Shown here in pieces: positions 14,748 to 21,968 of a DNA stretch of 21,968 nt (positions are counted from its first letter, which is position 1; every line of letters begins with the position of its first letter). Under the pieces are notes generated by a model that saw only the letters and a program-made list of their open reading frames with translations, had not been told where the DNA came from and did not search any database. Source of the stretch: JACQPU01 sp039961715 (GTDB lineage Bacteria > Bacteroidota > Ignavibacteria > UBA10030); NCBI GenBank assembly GCA_039961715.1, contig JABRVW010000077.1:1-21968 (forward strand), read 5' to 3'. Both the position numbers and the translations under genes were made by a program.

Positions 14748-16469
14748 ATGCTCCCGTCATCCTGTTTCCGGTTTGTGCCGGGATTCTTGATTCCTCCCAT
14801 TGCGGCCTTTCTGATTGTTTCCTGCGCCGGCCAGGTGCCGCCGTCTGGCGGTCCTGAAGACTACGAGCCGCCCGGGATCGTCTCCGTCTATCCTGTTCCC
14901 TATACGACAGGATACAAGGACCATCTCATCGCGCTGGAGTTCAACGAGTTTGTGGACCGGAACTCCGTCAATGAATCCATCTTTATTTCCCCGGCGGTCG
15001 GTCCTCTGGAATTCGCCTGGAGCGGAAAGGAAGTCGAGATTTCGTTCGCGCAGAGGCTTCGTGAGAACACGACCTATGTGGTCACGGTGGGAACCGACGT
15101 GAAGGACCACCGCCGCGGAAACCGGATGGCGCAGGCGTTCACCCTCGCGTTTTCCACCGGCGACTTCATTGATCCCGGAAGAATAGAGGGAACGGTGCAT
15201 GCGGCGTCGCCCGACAAGTCTCCGGAAGGCGTGATGATGTTCGCTTACAAGCTCGACGGCATGGACCCGGACACACTCAATCCATCGACTCACGAACCTG
15301 ACTACATCACGCAGACAGGTGCCGACGGCGGCTTTTTCTTCCGCCATGTCACCATCGGCCGCTACCGGCTGTTTGCGGTGCGGGATGAGTTTCGCAACCT
15401 TCGGTATGATGCTGAGACCGACGAATTCGGCGTGCTTCAGCACGACGTCGTCCTGACCAGTGCCGACACGCTGGTGGGCGGGCTTGTGATACGGATGGCG
15501 CGTGAGGACACGACAGCTCCCCGGCTGGTGGATGTCCGTGCAGAGAACAACATGCTGTTGACGCTGAGGTTCTCCGAAGGTCTGGATTCGACAGGCGTTT
15601 CGCGCCTGTCCGTGCAGATGAACGACACCGTCAGCGGAAAGCCTCTCGATGTTCGTGCAGTTGCCTTCAAGGTTCCTGAGTGGAGGGAAATCTCGGTGGT
15701 GACAGCTCCGCAGGACAGTGGGCTGGTGTATGTGGTGGGGGTAACCGGATTGCGGGATTCGGCAGGATTGATCGTCAGCCCGCTGGCAGATCGTCTGGCA
15801 GTCGAAGGTTCTGCAACGCCCGATACTGTTGCGCCGGCGGTGGTCCGGACGACGTTTGCGGACAGCACGAAGAATGTGGGGATTGATCCTGTCATTGCCG
15901 TCTATTTCTCTGAACCCGTTCTGAATCCGTCGGACGGACCTTTGGCGACTCTGCGCGACACAGTCGAGGGAATTCCCTGCGACATCGCCTGGCTGGGCCA
16001 GGGGGTCGAGTTGAAGCCCCGGAGGCCACTGCGGAGTCTGATGTGGCACACAGTTTCCGTTCAAAACGGCATGCTGGAGGATCATGCCGGCAACAAGGGG
16101 AGGGACACGCTTCTCACCTTTCGGTTTCAGACCCTCGATACTGAGAGGTTCAGCGGTATTGAGGGGGTAGTCGTAGAGGGATCTGGAGTGGACACGCTGG
16201 GGCCGATCATCCTCACGGCAAGAGATGCAAACCGGAAGGGGGTCGTGGCGGGGCAGGTGCGGATTGAACATTCCGGTCCGTTTGTGTTTGATCGTCTCCT
16301 TGAAGGCCGCTATACGCTGGAAGCGTTTCGTGACAGGAATGAAAACGGACGGTACGATGGCGGGGTCGTACACCCCTTTGTTCCATCCGAACGATTCACC
16401 GTACACTCCGACACGCTTCGTTTGCGTGCACGATGGCCTCTGGAAGGTGTTGTGATGCGATTGTACTGA
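14748..16469 (+). CDS. Bacteroidota-type lipoprotein with Ig-like (Big_5) domains
   Basis: This is a predicted outer-membrane or surface lipoprotein of 573 residues. A hydrophobic signal ends in the lipobox IVSC with C26 as the lipidated residue. The mature start CAGQVPPSGGPEDYEPP is characteristic of a Bacteroidota family of Ig-like lipoproteins. Domain order by inspection: Big_5-like sandwich (about 37-140), carboxypeptidase-regulatory-like sandwich (about 145-250, starting RIEGTVHAASP), two Big_5-like units (about 255-350 and 357-465, each opening with a D/TTAP-type motif) and a final regulatory-like sandwich (about 469-573, with GRYTLEAFRDRNENGRYDGG). There is no catalytic motif. It starts 19 bp after mltG with no ribosome binding site. 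The specific function is unknown; an envelope structural or gliding-related role would be guesswork. Confidence 0.88.
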   Translation: MLPSSCFRFVPGFLIPPIAAFLIVSCAGQVPPSGGPEDYEPPGIVSVYPVPYTTGYKDHLIALEFNEFVDRNSVNESIFISPAVGPLEFAWSGKEVEISFAQRLRENTTYVVTVGTDVKDHRRGNRMAQAFTLAFSTGDFIDPGRIEGTVHAASPDKSPEGVMMFAYKLDGMDPDTLNPSTHEPDYITQTGADGGFFFRHVTIGRYRLFAVRDEFRNLRYDAETDEFGVLQHDVVLTSADTLVGGLVIRMAREDTTAPRLVDVRAENNMLLTLRFSEGLDSTGVSRLSVQMNDTVSGKPLDVRAVAFKVPEWREISVVTAPQDSGLVYVVGVTGLRDSAGLIVSPLADRLAVEGSATPDTVAPAVVRTTFADSTKNVGIDPVIAVYFSEPVLNPSDGPLATLRDTVEGIPCDIAWLGQGVELKPRRPLRSLMWHTVSVQNGMLEDHAGNKGRDTLLTFRFQTLDTERFSGIEGVVVEGSGVDTLGPIILTARDANRKGVVAGQVRIEHSGPFVFDRLLEGRYTLEAFRDRNENGRYDGGVVHPFVPSERFTVHSDTLRLRARWPLEGVVMRLY

Positions 16470-16494
16470 GCGATATCTGATCTGCCATCCTCCT

Positions 16495-16524
16495 CTCTGC
16501 GCCACTCTGCGTTCCCTGTGTCAT
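16495..16524. repeat. Short 10-bp quasi-repeat (CTCTGCG units)
   Basis: Three adjacent 10-mers, CTCTGCGCCA, CTCTGCGTTC and CCTGTGTCAT, form a decaying 10-bp period in the non-coding gap after the lipoprotein gene. From memory this resembles CTCTGCG-rich intergenic phrases seen in many unrelated genomes. I cannot check copy number here. Confidence 0.4.
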
Positions 16525-16563
16525 CCAGCGAGAAAAGAAGTTGAGCCGGCACAAAATTTTCTC

Positions 16564-16592
16564 TTGACATCATTCCGGATTTTTTTTAGAAT
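16564..16592 (+). promoter_or_regulatory. Strong promoter for the C39-like secreted protein
   Basis: TTGACA (16564-16569, perfect -35), a 17-bp spacer and TAGAAT (16587-16592, one base off the -10 consensus). The expected start near 16599 gives a leader of about 57 nt. This is the best sigma70-type match in the window. Confidence 0.75.
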
Positions 16593-16655
16593 CGAGCGGG
16601 GACAACACCTCCCGGGGATTTCACTCTTTTTTTCACTCAATCCTTGGGGGGTTCC

Positions 16656-18407
16656 ATGGGGGTTTCATGCTCATTCCGCTTCACGTTGCTCTGGGGGATG
16701 ATGTTCGCTTCCTGCAATTCGCTTTCCGCCCAGATCATTATCAGAGACACAGTGAGGATCAATCCAGGGCCGGTTCCGGCACCGGCGTCGCTGGCCTCCT
16801 CGACGATCAAAATTGTCTTTACGCACAACGGGATTGTCGATACAAGTCCGACACGCTCGCGCGTACTGACCATACGCAATCGTTTGTGCGGGGATGCGGA
16901 GACCGTTCAGATCAACGGCCCCGTGACGGTGGCGTCCGTTCCGGCGCGCGGCCTCGGGGTGGAGGCGTCGATGGTTTGCCGGATCATCAATACATCGTAT
17001 CTCGAGCGGTCGTTTGCGTTCTATCTCGACAACGAACTCGTCGATTCCCTGTACTTTGTCACCGACTGTTCCGTTGCGTGCCTGTTTCAGGGACACATCC
17101 AGTCTGTTCCACTGTATACGTCGTTCTCGCTGGGGGTCAACGATCCCCTCAAGCCTTTTGAGCTCGACCATGGGCAAACGTCGCAGACGTTCACTCTCAG
17201 TTATTCATCCCTTCCGTGCATTTCCACGGTTTGGCATCCGAATTGCGCGACGACAATCCGGATTGTGGAGGGCTCGGAACTGGGTACGCTTGTTGGTTCC
17301 GACGGTACCGACCTCGGTGATCAGTACACGGGGACTGCTGAGCAGATTAAAACCCTGCGGTTTTCGGCTACCGGGGCTCAACCCAACGACGAAGTCGGCG
17401 AAGCCGTTGTTGAGGTTTCCAGCCGGGGTATTTCATCTCGGGTAACATTTGAGATTCGCCGCACAGCTCCACGTGTGCATCATCTCAGTGTCACAATTGA
17501 TCCCGATTCGATCCACCATGGATCAACGGCCCAGCTTTTTGTCACGGCTCGGGATGCGGAGGACAAAGTGGTCGACATTCCGGGCGATACCAGGCTTGAT
17601 TTCTTTGTGGGCTCCGGTGCCGGGCAGTGGGGTGATCTGGGCACTGCCAGCGAGGGATTCGTCCAAAAAGGTGATCTCTTGACGGGCGTCCGATACGATC
17701 AGGCAAGGGCCGGTGCGGTTGTCTATGTGGCCGACGGCGAGAATCCTCTGGGAAAGGGGCCGCAGATTGTTGCTCTGGGCGTTCAGTTGCAGACCGATCC
17801 GACGATCGGCGGAACCGGCTCTGTAAAGGTTCGGTGCAAGATTGATCCTCCGCACTACCGCCAATGGGATCCCGCTTGGGCCAGCGATCATTATGACAGC
17901 GCTTACACTGTCACAAACGGAGATTCTCTCGCCGTCGGCATCCGCACGCTTGGATGCGCCCTTTCCTGCATGGCCATGGCCATGACGGCCTATGGCGACA
18001 CGGTGACGCCGGGGGAGTTGAATGCGTTCAAGAAGAGCGATAGCACACACGCGGACTTCCGATTCGTTGGAGACCTGGTCAAATGGTATGCGATGCGGAG
18101 AAGGGAGAAGAAGATTATCGTCGCAGAGCCGGAAAATGTAGACAGCTCCTTTAATCTCGCCACCTTCGATCCAATTCTTGAAAAGTGCGGACTCGTGATC
18201 GTGAAGGTCTTCAATCCGGAATCCGTCAAAGACAAGTCAAAAGCAGTTCAGGAAAAGGCGAAGAAGGAAGGAAATCATTGGGTTCTCATCAAAGGGAAAC
18301 TCCGGGAAGAGTATGATATTCATGATCCGGGCAGGGGTTTGACGAAACTCTCGGGATACGGTCGGATCTATCGTTATGTCCTGGTCTATCTTAGGAACAG
18401 ATCATGA
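16656..18407 (+). CDS. Secreted protein with Ig-like region and C-terminal C39-like papain-fold peptidase domain
   Basis: This 583-residue exported protein has a signal peptide ending LSA before Gln (residues 25/26); a nearby FASC could be a lipobox but is a poor one. The middle is beta-rich: an unrecognised Cys-containing part (about 30-270) and an Ig-like unit (about 272-385, starting HHLSVTIDPDSIHHGS). The C-terminal 190 residues fit Peptidase_C39_2: Gln in YRQWDPAWA (Q403), Cys in LGCALSCMAM (C434), His in GNHWVLIKG (H541) and Asp in DIHDPGRG (D557). All four active-site positions are present, so it may be an active cysteine peptidase or transferase. A GGGGGG site precedes the ATG at 16656; a TTG at 16644 is the alternative. 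It has its own strong promoter and is followed 48 bp later by another secreted protein. The substrate is unknown. Confidence 0.82.
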   Translation: MGVSCSFRFTLLWGMMFASCNSLSAQIIIRDTVRINPGPVPAPASLASSTIKIVFTHNGIVDTSPTRSRVLTIRNRLCGDAETVQINGPVTVASVPARGLGVEASMVCRIINTSYLERSFAFYLDNELVDSLYFVTDCSVACLFQGHIQSVPLYTSFSLGVNDPLKPFELDHGQTSQTFTLSYSSLPCISTVWHPNCATTIRIVEGSELGTLVGSDGTDLGDQYTGTAEQIKTLRFSATGAQPNDEVGEAVVEVSSRGISSRVTFEIRRTAPRVHHLSVTIDPDSIHHGSTAQLFVTARDAEDKVVDIPGDTRLDFFVGSGAGQWGDLGTASEGFVQKGDLLTGVRYDQARAGAVVYVADGENPLGKGPQIVALGVQLQTDPTIGGTGSVKVRCKIDPPHYRQWDPAWASDHYDSAYTVTNGDSLAVGIRTLGCALSCMAMAMTAYGDTVTPGELNAFKKSDSTHADFRFVGDLVKWYAMRRREKKIIVAEPENVDSSFNLATFDPILEKCGLVIVKVFNPESVKDKSKAVQEKAKKEGNHWVLIKGKLREEYDIHDPGRGLTKLSGYGRIYRYVLVYLRNRS

Positions 18408-18420
18408 CTGAGCGTCAGTC
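18406..18420 (+). other. Small hairpin at the end of the C39-like gene
   Basis: GACTGA-GCG-TCAGTC is a perfect 6-bp stem with a 3-nt loop overlapping the stop codon. No T run follows, so it is more likely a translational or mRNA-stability element than a terminator. Confidence 0.4.
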
Positions 18421-18455
18421 CATGCGTGTCACAACATTCACAATAAGGAGGGGGT

Positions 18456-19196
18456 ATGAGAATTACCATTCTGTTCATGTGTCTTCTGTGCGGTCAGGCA
18501 TTTGCACAGGACGATTTCAAGGTAATTGACATAGGAGCATGGGGAGAAGTTGAGTATGTCGTTACCGATCCAAAGGGGAGGCGTGCAGGCGTTGATCCAC
18601 GGTCAGAGGTCCGTTACGGTGAGATCAACAATTCGTACGGCGTCTACAGCGTCGACAGCGAGGATCCGGATATCCCCGCCCCGCCGTCGGTGATGGAGTT
18701 CATCACATATTCGCCGATCGCGGGTACGTATCGTTTGACCATCTTCGGTGTTTCGCCGTCAAAGTACAGGATTGCGGTCACGATGGCAGCAAGGCCGTCT
18801 CTGAGCACGGTCCTGACGCTCGAAGGAGTGGTTGACAGCCTGCAATCGGTGGAGTATTCATTCCATTACGACACTACAGGCCGCAACGCTTGGTTCAGGA
18901 AAATCATTGAACCCCAATCCCTCCGCCAGGATCTCGACAACTGCTACAAGCTCGATCTGCTCGGGGGCAGGCCATTATACACCGATCTGAAACACCGTGT
19001 GAAAAAATATGAACAGTGGATGGAGCGAAAGGGCGCGGTCAAGGCGAGGCATGAGTTGCAAAAGCTCAAGGAGAAGCTCGATCAGGTGCACGAGAAGACA
19101 AAGCGGGGTACCCGGGATAAGAATCATTTTGTGACCGACCTGGCATATCGAATTCTTCAGGAGGATATCGAGGCGCTCTTAAGCGCGAAGAACTGA
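18456..19196 (+). CDS. Secreted protein with pre-peptidase-like sandwich and FIMAH-like helical domain
   Basis: This 246-residue exported protein has a short signal peptide (MRITILFMCLLCGQAFA before QDD). Residues about 20-150 look like a beta-sandwich of the pre-peptidase or PPC-like sort, with VTDPKGRRAGVDP, YGEINNSYGVY and SPIAGTYRLTIFGVSPSKYR. Residues about 156-246 are helical and charged. Their spacing (a Leu-rich start, LYTDLKHRVKKYEQWMERKG, then LQKLKEKLDQVHEK and a final AYRILQEDIEALL) resembles the FIMAH domain found at the ends of secreted bacterial enzymes. No catalytic motif is seen. A very good AAGGAGGGGG ribosome binding site precedes the ATG. It lies 48 bp after the C39-like gene and is probably co-transcribed, suggesting a partner role at the cell surface. 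Both domain calls are by eye. Confidence 0.75.
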   Translation: MRITILFMCLLCGQAFAQDDFKVIDIGAWGEVEYVVTDPKGRRAGVDPRSEVRYGEINNSYGVYSVDSEDPDIPAPPSVMEFITYSPIAGTYRLTIFGVSPSKYRIAVTMAARPSLSTVLTLEGVVDSLQSVEYSFHYDTTGRNAWFRKIIEPQSLRQDLDNCYKLDLLGGRPLYTDLKHRVKKYEQWMERKGAVKARHELQKLKEKLDQVHEKTKRGTRDKNHFVTDLAYRILQEDIEALLSAKN

Positions 19197-19211
19197 TTCC
19201 GCACGAGGCGT

Positions 19212-19241
19212 GGTGGAGGCTTTGAGGAGCGAGCCTCCACC
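19212..19241 (+). terminator. Large hairpin after the FIMAH-like gene, possible terminator
   Basis: A perfect 10-bp stem, GGTGGAGGCT / AGCCTCCACC, with a 10-nt loop lies 15 bp after the stop codon. The tail is only CGCGCAGATTTGTT, a weak T tract displaced by several bases, so termination may be partial. Confidence 0.5.
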
Positions 19242-19341
19242 GCGCAGATTTGTTCGGTGAGCGTGCAAGGCAGACCTTTACTTTCGGAGATTTTTTCGGT
19301 ACGCTGGACGTCAGAATCCCCCAACAACGAACAGCGTCGCC

Positions 19342-21576
19342 ATGATTCGCTCGATACCGGTCTTCCTTCTGCTCATCATCAATCCCCATTTCTTTCACGC
19401 TCAGGTCCGTCTCTTCGTTTCGGTTTCCGGAAACGATCGCTGGTCGGGAACCCTGCCGGCGCCGCTTGCGGGAAAACAGGATGGACCGTTTGCGACTCTT
19501 GAACGCGCACAGGCAGAGATCCGGATCTTGAATGCCTCGGGAAGGCTCAAAGAAGGAGCGATCATCTCTGTGCGCGAAGGCCGATACAGCCTGGCCCGTA
19601 CCCTCACCTTCGGTCCCGCCGATTCGGGAACCGATTCCGCTGAAATTGTCTGGAAAGCGCACGAGACGGAGAAGGTTACGATTACGGGCGCGCGCAGGAT
19701 CTCAGGGTGGCGCAAGGTCACGGACGGCCGGACTCTTGGGCGATTGGATTCGCTTGCAAGGGGAAATGTGGCCCAAACAAGCCTTCGGGCACAAGGGATC
19801 GCTGATTACGGCGTTATCGAGCAGCGCGGGAGTCCGGGGCTGGAACTCTTCTACCGCGGAAGGCGAATGCAGTTGGCCCGCTGGCCGAATGTGGGGTGGT
19901 TGAGGGTGGCGGATGTGCCCCAGAGAGGAGATTCTCTCTATAATGTAGGGCTGGAGCGGGAGAAACGGTACGACGGGGTGCCGGTCGGACGCCACTACGG
20001 CCGCATACGCTACGAGGGGGACAGGCCCGGCAGATGGAAACAGCAGGAGGACGTGGTCCTGCATGGCTACTGGACCTGGGATTGGAGCGATTCGTTTCAG
20101 CGCGTGAAGTCGATCGACCCGACATCTCATGAAATCACGCTTGCCGAACCGCATCACCACTACGGGTATACAAAAAACCAGCGGTACTACGTCCTGAACG
20201 CCCTTGAAGAACTGGATCAGCCCGGCGAATGGTATCTCGACCGGTCAACCGGCACCATGTACTTCTGGCCCCCGGGACCGCTCGGGGATCATGATTGCTC
20301 GGTCTCCGTACTCGGCGAGCCGCTGATGGTCATGGAAAAGGCGAAACATATCGTTGTTCGAGGATTCGTCTTCGAACAATCGCGCGCCGAAGGAATTGTG
20401 ATCAGGTCCGGATACAGCAACAGGATCGAAGGATGCACATTCAGGCAATTGGGCGGCGAGGCCGTGGGCATCCACGGCGGAGCGAGAAACAGGATCCAGA
20501 GCTGCGATCTGTACGATCTGTCGCTGGGAGCCGTCCGTTTGATGGGAGGAGACCGCGCATCCCTCACACCCGGAAACAACGAGGCAGTCAATAACCACAT
20601 TCATCATTTCAGCACATGGCTTCGCACGGGCCAGTACGGCATTTTCCTCGACGGTGTGGAAAACAGGATTGCGCACAACAGGATTCACGACGCGCCCTTC
20701 GAGGCGATTTACCTCCGCGGAAACGAGCACCTCATTGAGTTCAACGAGATCCATGACGTTACGCAGGAAACCGGGGATGCAGGAGCGCTCCATACCGGGA
20801 GGGATTGGACGTGGCGGGGCAATGTGATCCGCTACAACTACTTCCACGATCTCGTTGGCCCCGGCCTCCATGGTGTCATGGCGGTGTATCTCGACGATTG
20901 GGCGAGCGGATTCACAGTTTTTGGGAACGTGTTCTTCCGGGCCGGACGAGCTGCGTTCATCGGCGGAGGACGCGACAACACCGTGGAGAACAATATCTTC
21001 ATCGAATGCTCGCCTTCCGTACACGTCGATGCCCGCGGAGTGGGATGGGCGGGTTATTACTTTGACGGGACCTTTTCGTGGCTGTTCGACCGGATGGAGG
21101 ACATGAAGTTTCGTCAACCCCCCTACAGTATCCGATATCCGGAACTCTTGAAGCTCTATGGCGACGAGCCGCGGGTTCCGAAGGGAAACAAGATCATACG
21201 GAACATTTCCGTCGGTGGCAGATGGATGGACGTGTACGACTACTGGGAATTTGATTTTTCGGTGGTGGCCGTCAAAGACAACCTCATTGCCGACCCGATC
21301 ATTTTAAGACGGCGCTCAGAAGGGCAACCCGGATGGGATCCATACTACCTCAATATTGACAAGGTCGAGGGATACGACATGATCCCGATCGCACAGTCGG
21401 CACGCCTGGGGGAGTTCAAGGACAATGTCTTTACTGATGATCCCGGGTTTGTCGACATCACAAAAAGGGATTTTCGGTTAAGGGAAGACTCGCCGGCGTT
21501 CAGGATGGGTTTTGAAAGGATACCGTTTGAGAGGATCGGGTTGTACAGGGATGAATTCAGGAAGGAAATGGAATAA
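19342..21576 (+). CDS. Secreted right-handed parallel beta-helix protein, GH141-like
   Basis: This 744-residue exported protein has a signal peptide ending FFHA before QV (residues 20/21). The N-terminal part has FVSVSGNDRWSG and GPFATLERAQAEIR (48-61), then VREGRYSLARTLTFGPADSG, the opening of many carbohydrate-active beta-helix proteins. An insert with LELFYRGRRMQLARWPN and PGEWYLDRSTGTMYFWPPG (294-312) is the pattern I associate with GH141-like proteins (fucosidase/xylanase family). Residues about 340-560 hold many N-x-I/F-x-x-N type coils (NRIEGCTF, NRIQSCDLYD, NRIAHNRIHDAP, FNEIHDV, NYFHDL, NVFFRAG, NNIFIEC). The family call and activity are inferred; polysaccharide breakdown is likely. 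The ATG has no ribosome binding site. No T9SS-type C-terminal domain is seen. Confidence 0.82.
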   Translation: MIRSIPVFLLLIINPHFFHAQVRLFVSVSGNDRWSGTLPAPLAGKQDGPFATLERAQAEIRILNASGRLKEGAIISVREGRYSLARTLTFGPADSGTDSAEIVWKAHETEKVTITGARRISGWRKVTDGRTLGRLDSLARGNVAQTSLRAQGIADYGVIEQRGSPGLELFYRGRRMQLARWPNVGWLRVADVPQRGDSLYNVGLEREKRYDGVPVGRHYGRIRYEGDRPGRWKQQEDVVLHGYWTWDWSDSFQRVKSIDPTSHEITLAEPHHHYGYTKNQRYYVLNALEELDQPGEWYLDRSTGTMYFWPPGPLGDHDCSVSVLGEPLMVMEKAKHIVVRGFVFEQSRAEGIVIRSGYSNRIEGCTFRQLGGEAVGIHGGARNRIQSCDLYDLSLGAVRLMGGDRASLTPGNNEAVNNHIHHFSTWLRTGQYGIFLDGVENRIAHNRIHDAPFEAIYLRGNEHLIEFNEIHDVTQETGDAGALHTGRDWTWRGNVIRYNYFHDLVGPGLHGVMAVYLDDWASGFTVFGNVFFRAGRAAFIGGGRDNTVENNIFIECSPSVHVDARGVGWAGYYFDGTFSWLFDRMEDMKFRQPPYSIRYPELLKLYGDEPRVPKGNKIIRNISVGGRWMDVYDYWEFDFSVVAVKDNLIADPIILRRRSEGQPGWDPYYLNIDKVEGYDMIPIAQSARLGEFKDNVFTDDPGFVDITKRDFRLREDSPAFRMGFERIPFERIGLYRDEFRKEME

Positions 21577-21603
21577 GGAAACAGCGGTGAGAATTCCCGA
21601 AAT

Positions 21604-21621
21604 CCCTGCAATCCCGCAGGG
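21604..21621 (+). other. Short hairpin in the gene-free right end
   Basis: CCCTGC pairs with GCAGGG around AATCCC, 28 bp after the beta-helix stop. No T run follows, so it is not a convincing terminator. The rest of 21577-21672 shows nothing I recognise. Confidence 0.35.
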
Positions 21622-21672
21622 AGGACCGAATCTCAAACAAGACCATCAATGCGGCACATTCCTTTATAGTCC

Positions 21673-21968
21673 GCCCCGAAGGGACTTCGCGGTGCTGCTC
21701 TTTGAAATTCGATACAACCATACGGACGTCCCTACGGGACTGTGGAAACGTGGCTTCTCCGCAATCCCGAAGGACAAGGCCGTCCCGAAGGGACTCTGCG
21801 GTGCTGTACTTTGAAATTCGGTACAACCATACGCACGTCCCTACGGGACTGTGGGAGCGCGGCTTCTCCGCAAACCCGAAGGACAAGGCCGTCCCGAAGG
21901 GACTCTGCGGTGCTGTACTTTGAAATTCGGTACAACCATACGCACGTCCCTACGGGACTGTGGAAACG
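21673..21968. repeat. Tandem 109-bp hairpin-rich repeats, array continues beyond the window
   Basis: Copies start at 21673, 21782 and 21891, an exact period of 109 bp; the third is cut after 78 bp by the window edge. Copies 2 and 3 are identical up to position 72 of the unit, while copy 1 differs from copy 2 at about 11 of 109 bases by my count. Each full unit holds small inverted repeats: GTCCC-GAA-GGGAC, TGTAC...GTACA (11-nt loop, broken in copy 1), GTCCC-TAC-GGGAC, and GCGG-CTTCT-CCGC (weakened in copy 1). Open frames cross it on both strands, but these are by-products of the repeat. It looks like a REP/MITE-like non-coding element. No terminal transposase or target duplication is visible. 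Confidence 0.85.

Noticed and set aside
14757..16505. A 582-codon open frame on the minus strand opposite the Ig-like lipoprotein
   Set aside because: Its translation is rich in Arg, His and Pro with no domain pattern. It is a by-product of GC-biased codon use in the real gene, which has a lipobox and Ig motifs.
21512..21935. Several 60-110 codon open frames across the right-end repeats
   Set aside because: They repeat the same short peptide in step with the 109-bp unit, exist on both strands and lack ribosome binding sites.
21673..21968. CRISPR array
   Set aside because: The whole 109-bp unit repeats with no unique spacers, and no cas gene is in the window.

Overview
The window looks like a chromosomal piece of a free-living bacterium of the FCB group (Bacteroidota, Ignavibacteriota, Chlorobiota or Kapabacteria-like), with GC judged by eye to be in the mid-to-upper fifties. 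Three things point there: a lipoprotein with the Bacteroidota-type mature N-terminus CAGQVPPSGGPEDYEPP; several secreted proteins whose signal peptides end just before Gln; and a bioY promoter that fits the Bacteroidota TTTG / TAnnTTTG pattern. Many genes also carry clear GGAG-type ribosome binding sites, which fits Ignavibacteriota or Chlorobiota better than classical Bacteroidia. The species is not identifiable from the sequence alone.

Region 1 (1-3437, minus strand) is a housekeeping operon. A near-consensus sigma70-type promoter is followed by a terminator-like hairpin, a degenerate tRNA-Gln copy, an intact tRNA-Gln(UUG), prs, rplY (L25/CTC), pth and the 5' part of hppA, which runs off the left edge. 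Coding-gene gaps are 12-20 bp. Region 2 (3471-5250, plus strand) holds bioY with its own promoter and a strong terminator, then a membrane fatty acid desaturase behind a possible operator. Region 3 (5290-11333, minus strand) is rpmB with a terminator, then the conserved pgsA-pgpA-cinA-thpR-recA-recX-AI-2E permease cluster, tightly packed. It covers phospholipid synthesis, nucleotide salvage or repair, RNA ligase-like activity and homologous recombination with its regulator.

Region 4 (11441-16469, plus strand) runs tsaD, trpA, chorismate mutase, mltG and an Ig-like lipoprotein. tsaD looks leaderless. trpA has no ATG, GTG or TTG start anywhere between the tsaD stop and its conserved core, so a CTG (or ATT) start is inferred. 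Region 5 (16564-21576, plus strand) encodes three exported proteins: a C39-like papain-fold protein with an Ig-like domain, a small protein with a pre-peptidase-like sandwich and a FIMAH-like helical domain, and a large GH141-like right-handed beta-helix protein. The first two are probably co-expressed from a strong promoter and are the least described part of the window. Region 6 (21577-21968) has no gene. It contains an array of 109-bp tandem repeats, each rich in short hairpins, which continues past the right edge.

I see no CRISPR array, transposase, phage gene or known defence system. The most interesting items are the tRNA-Gln twin behind a promoter-proximal hairpin, the non-canonical trpA start, the leaderless tsaD promoter next to a 73-nt C-free tract, the secreted C39/FIMAH pair, and the hairpin repeat array.
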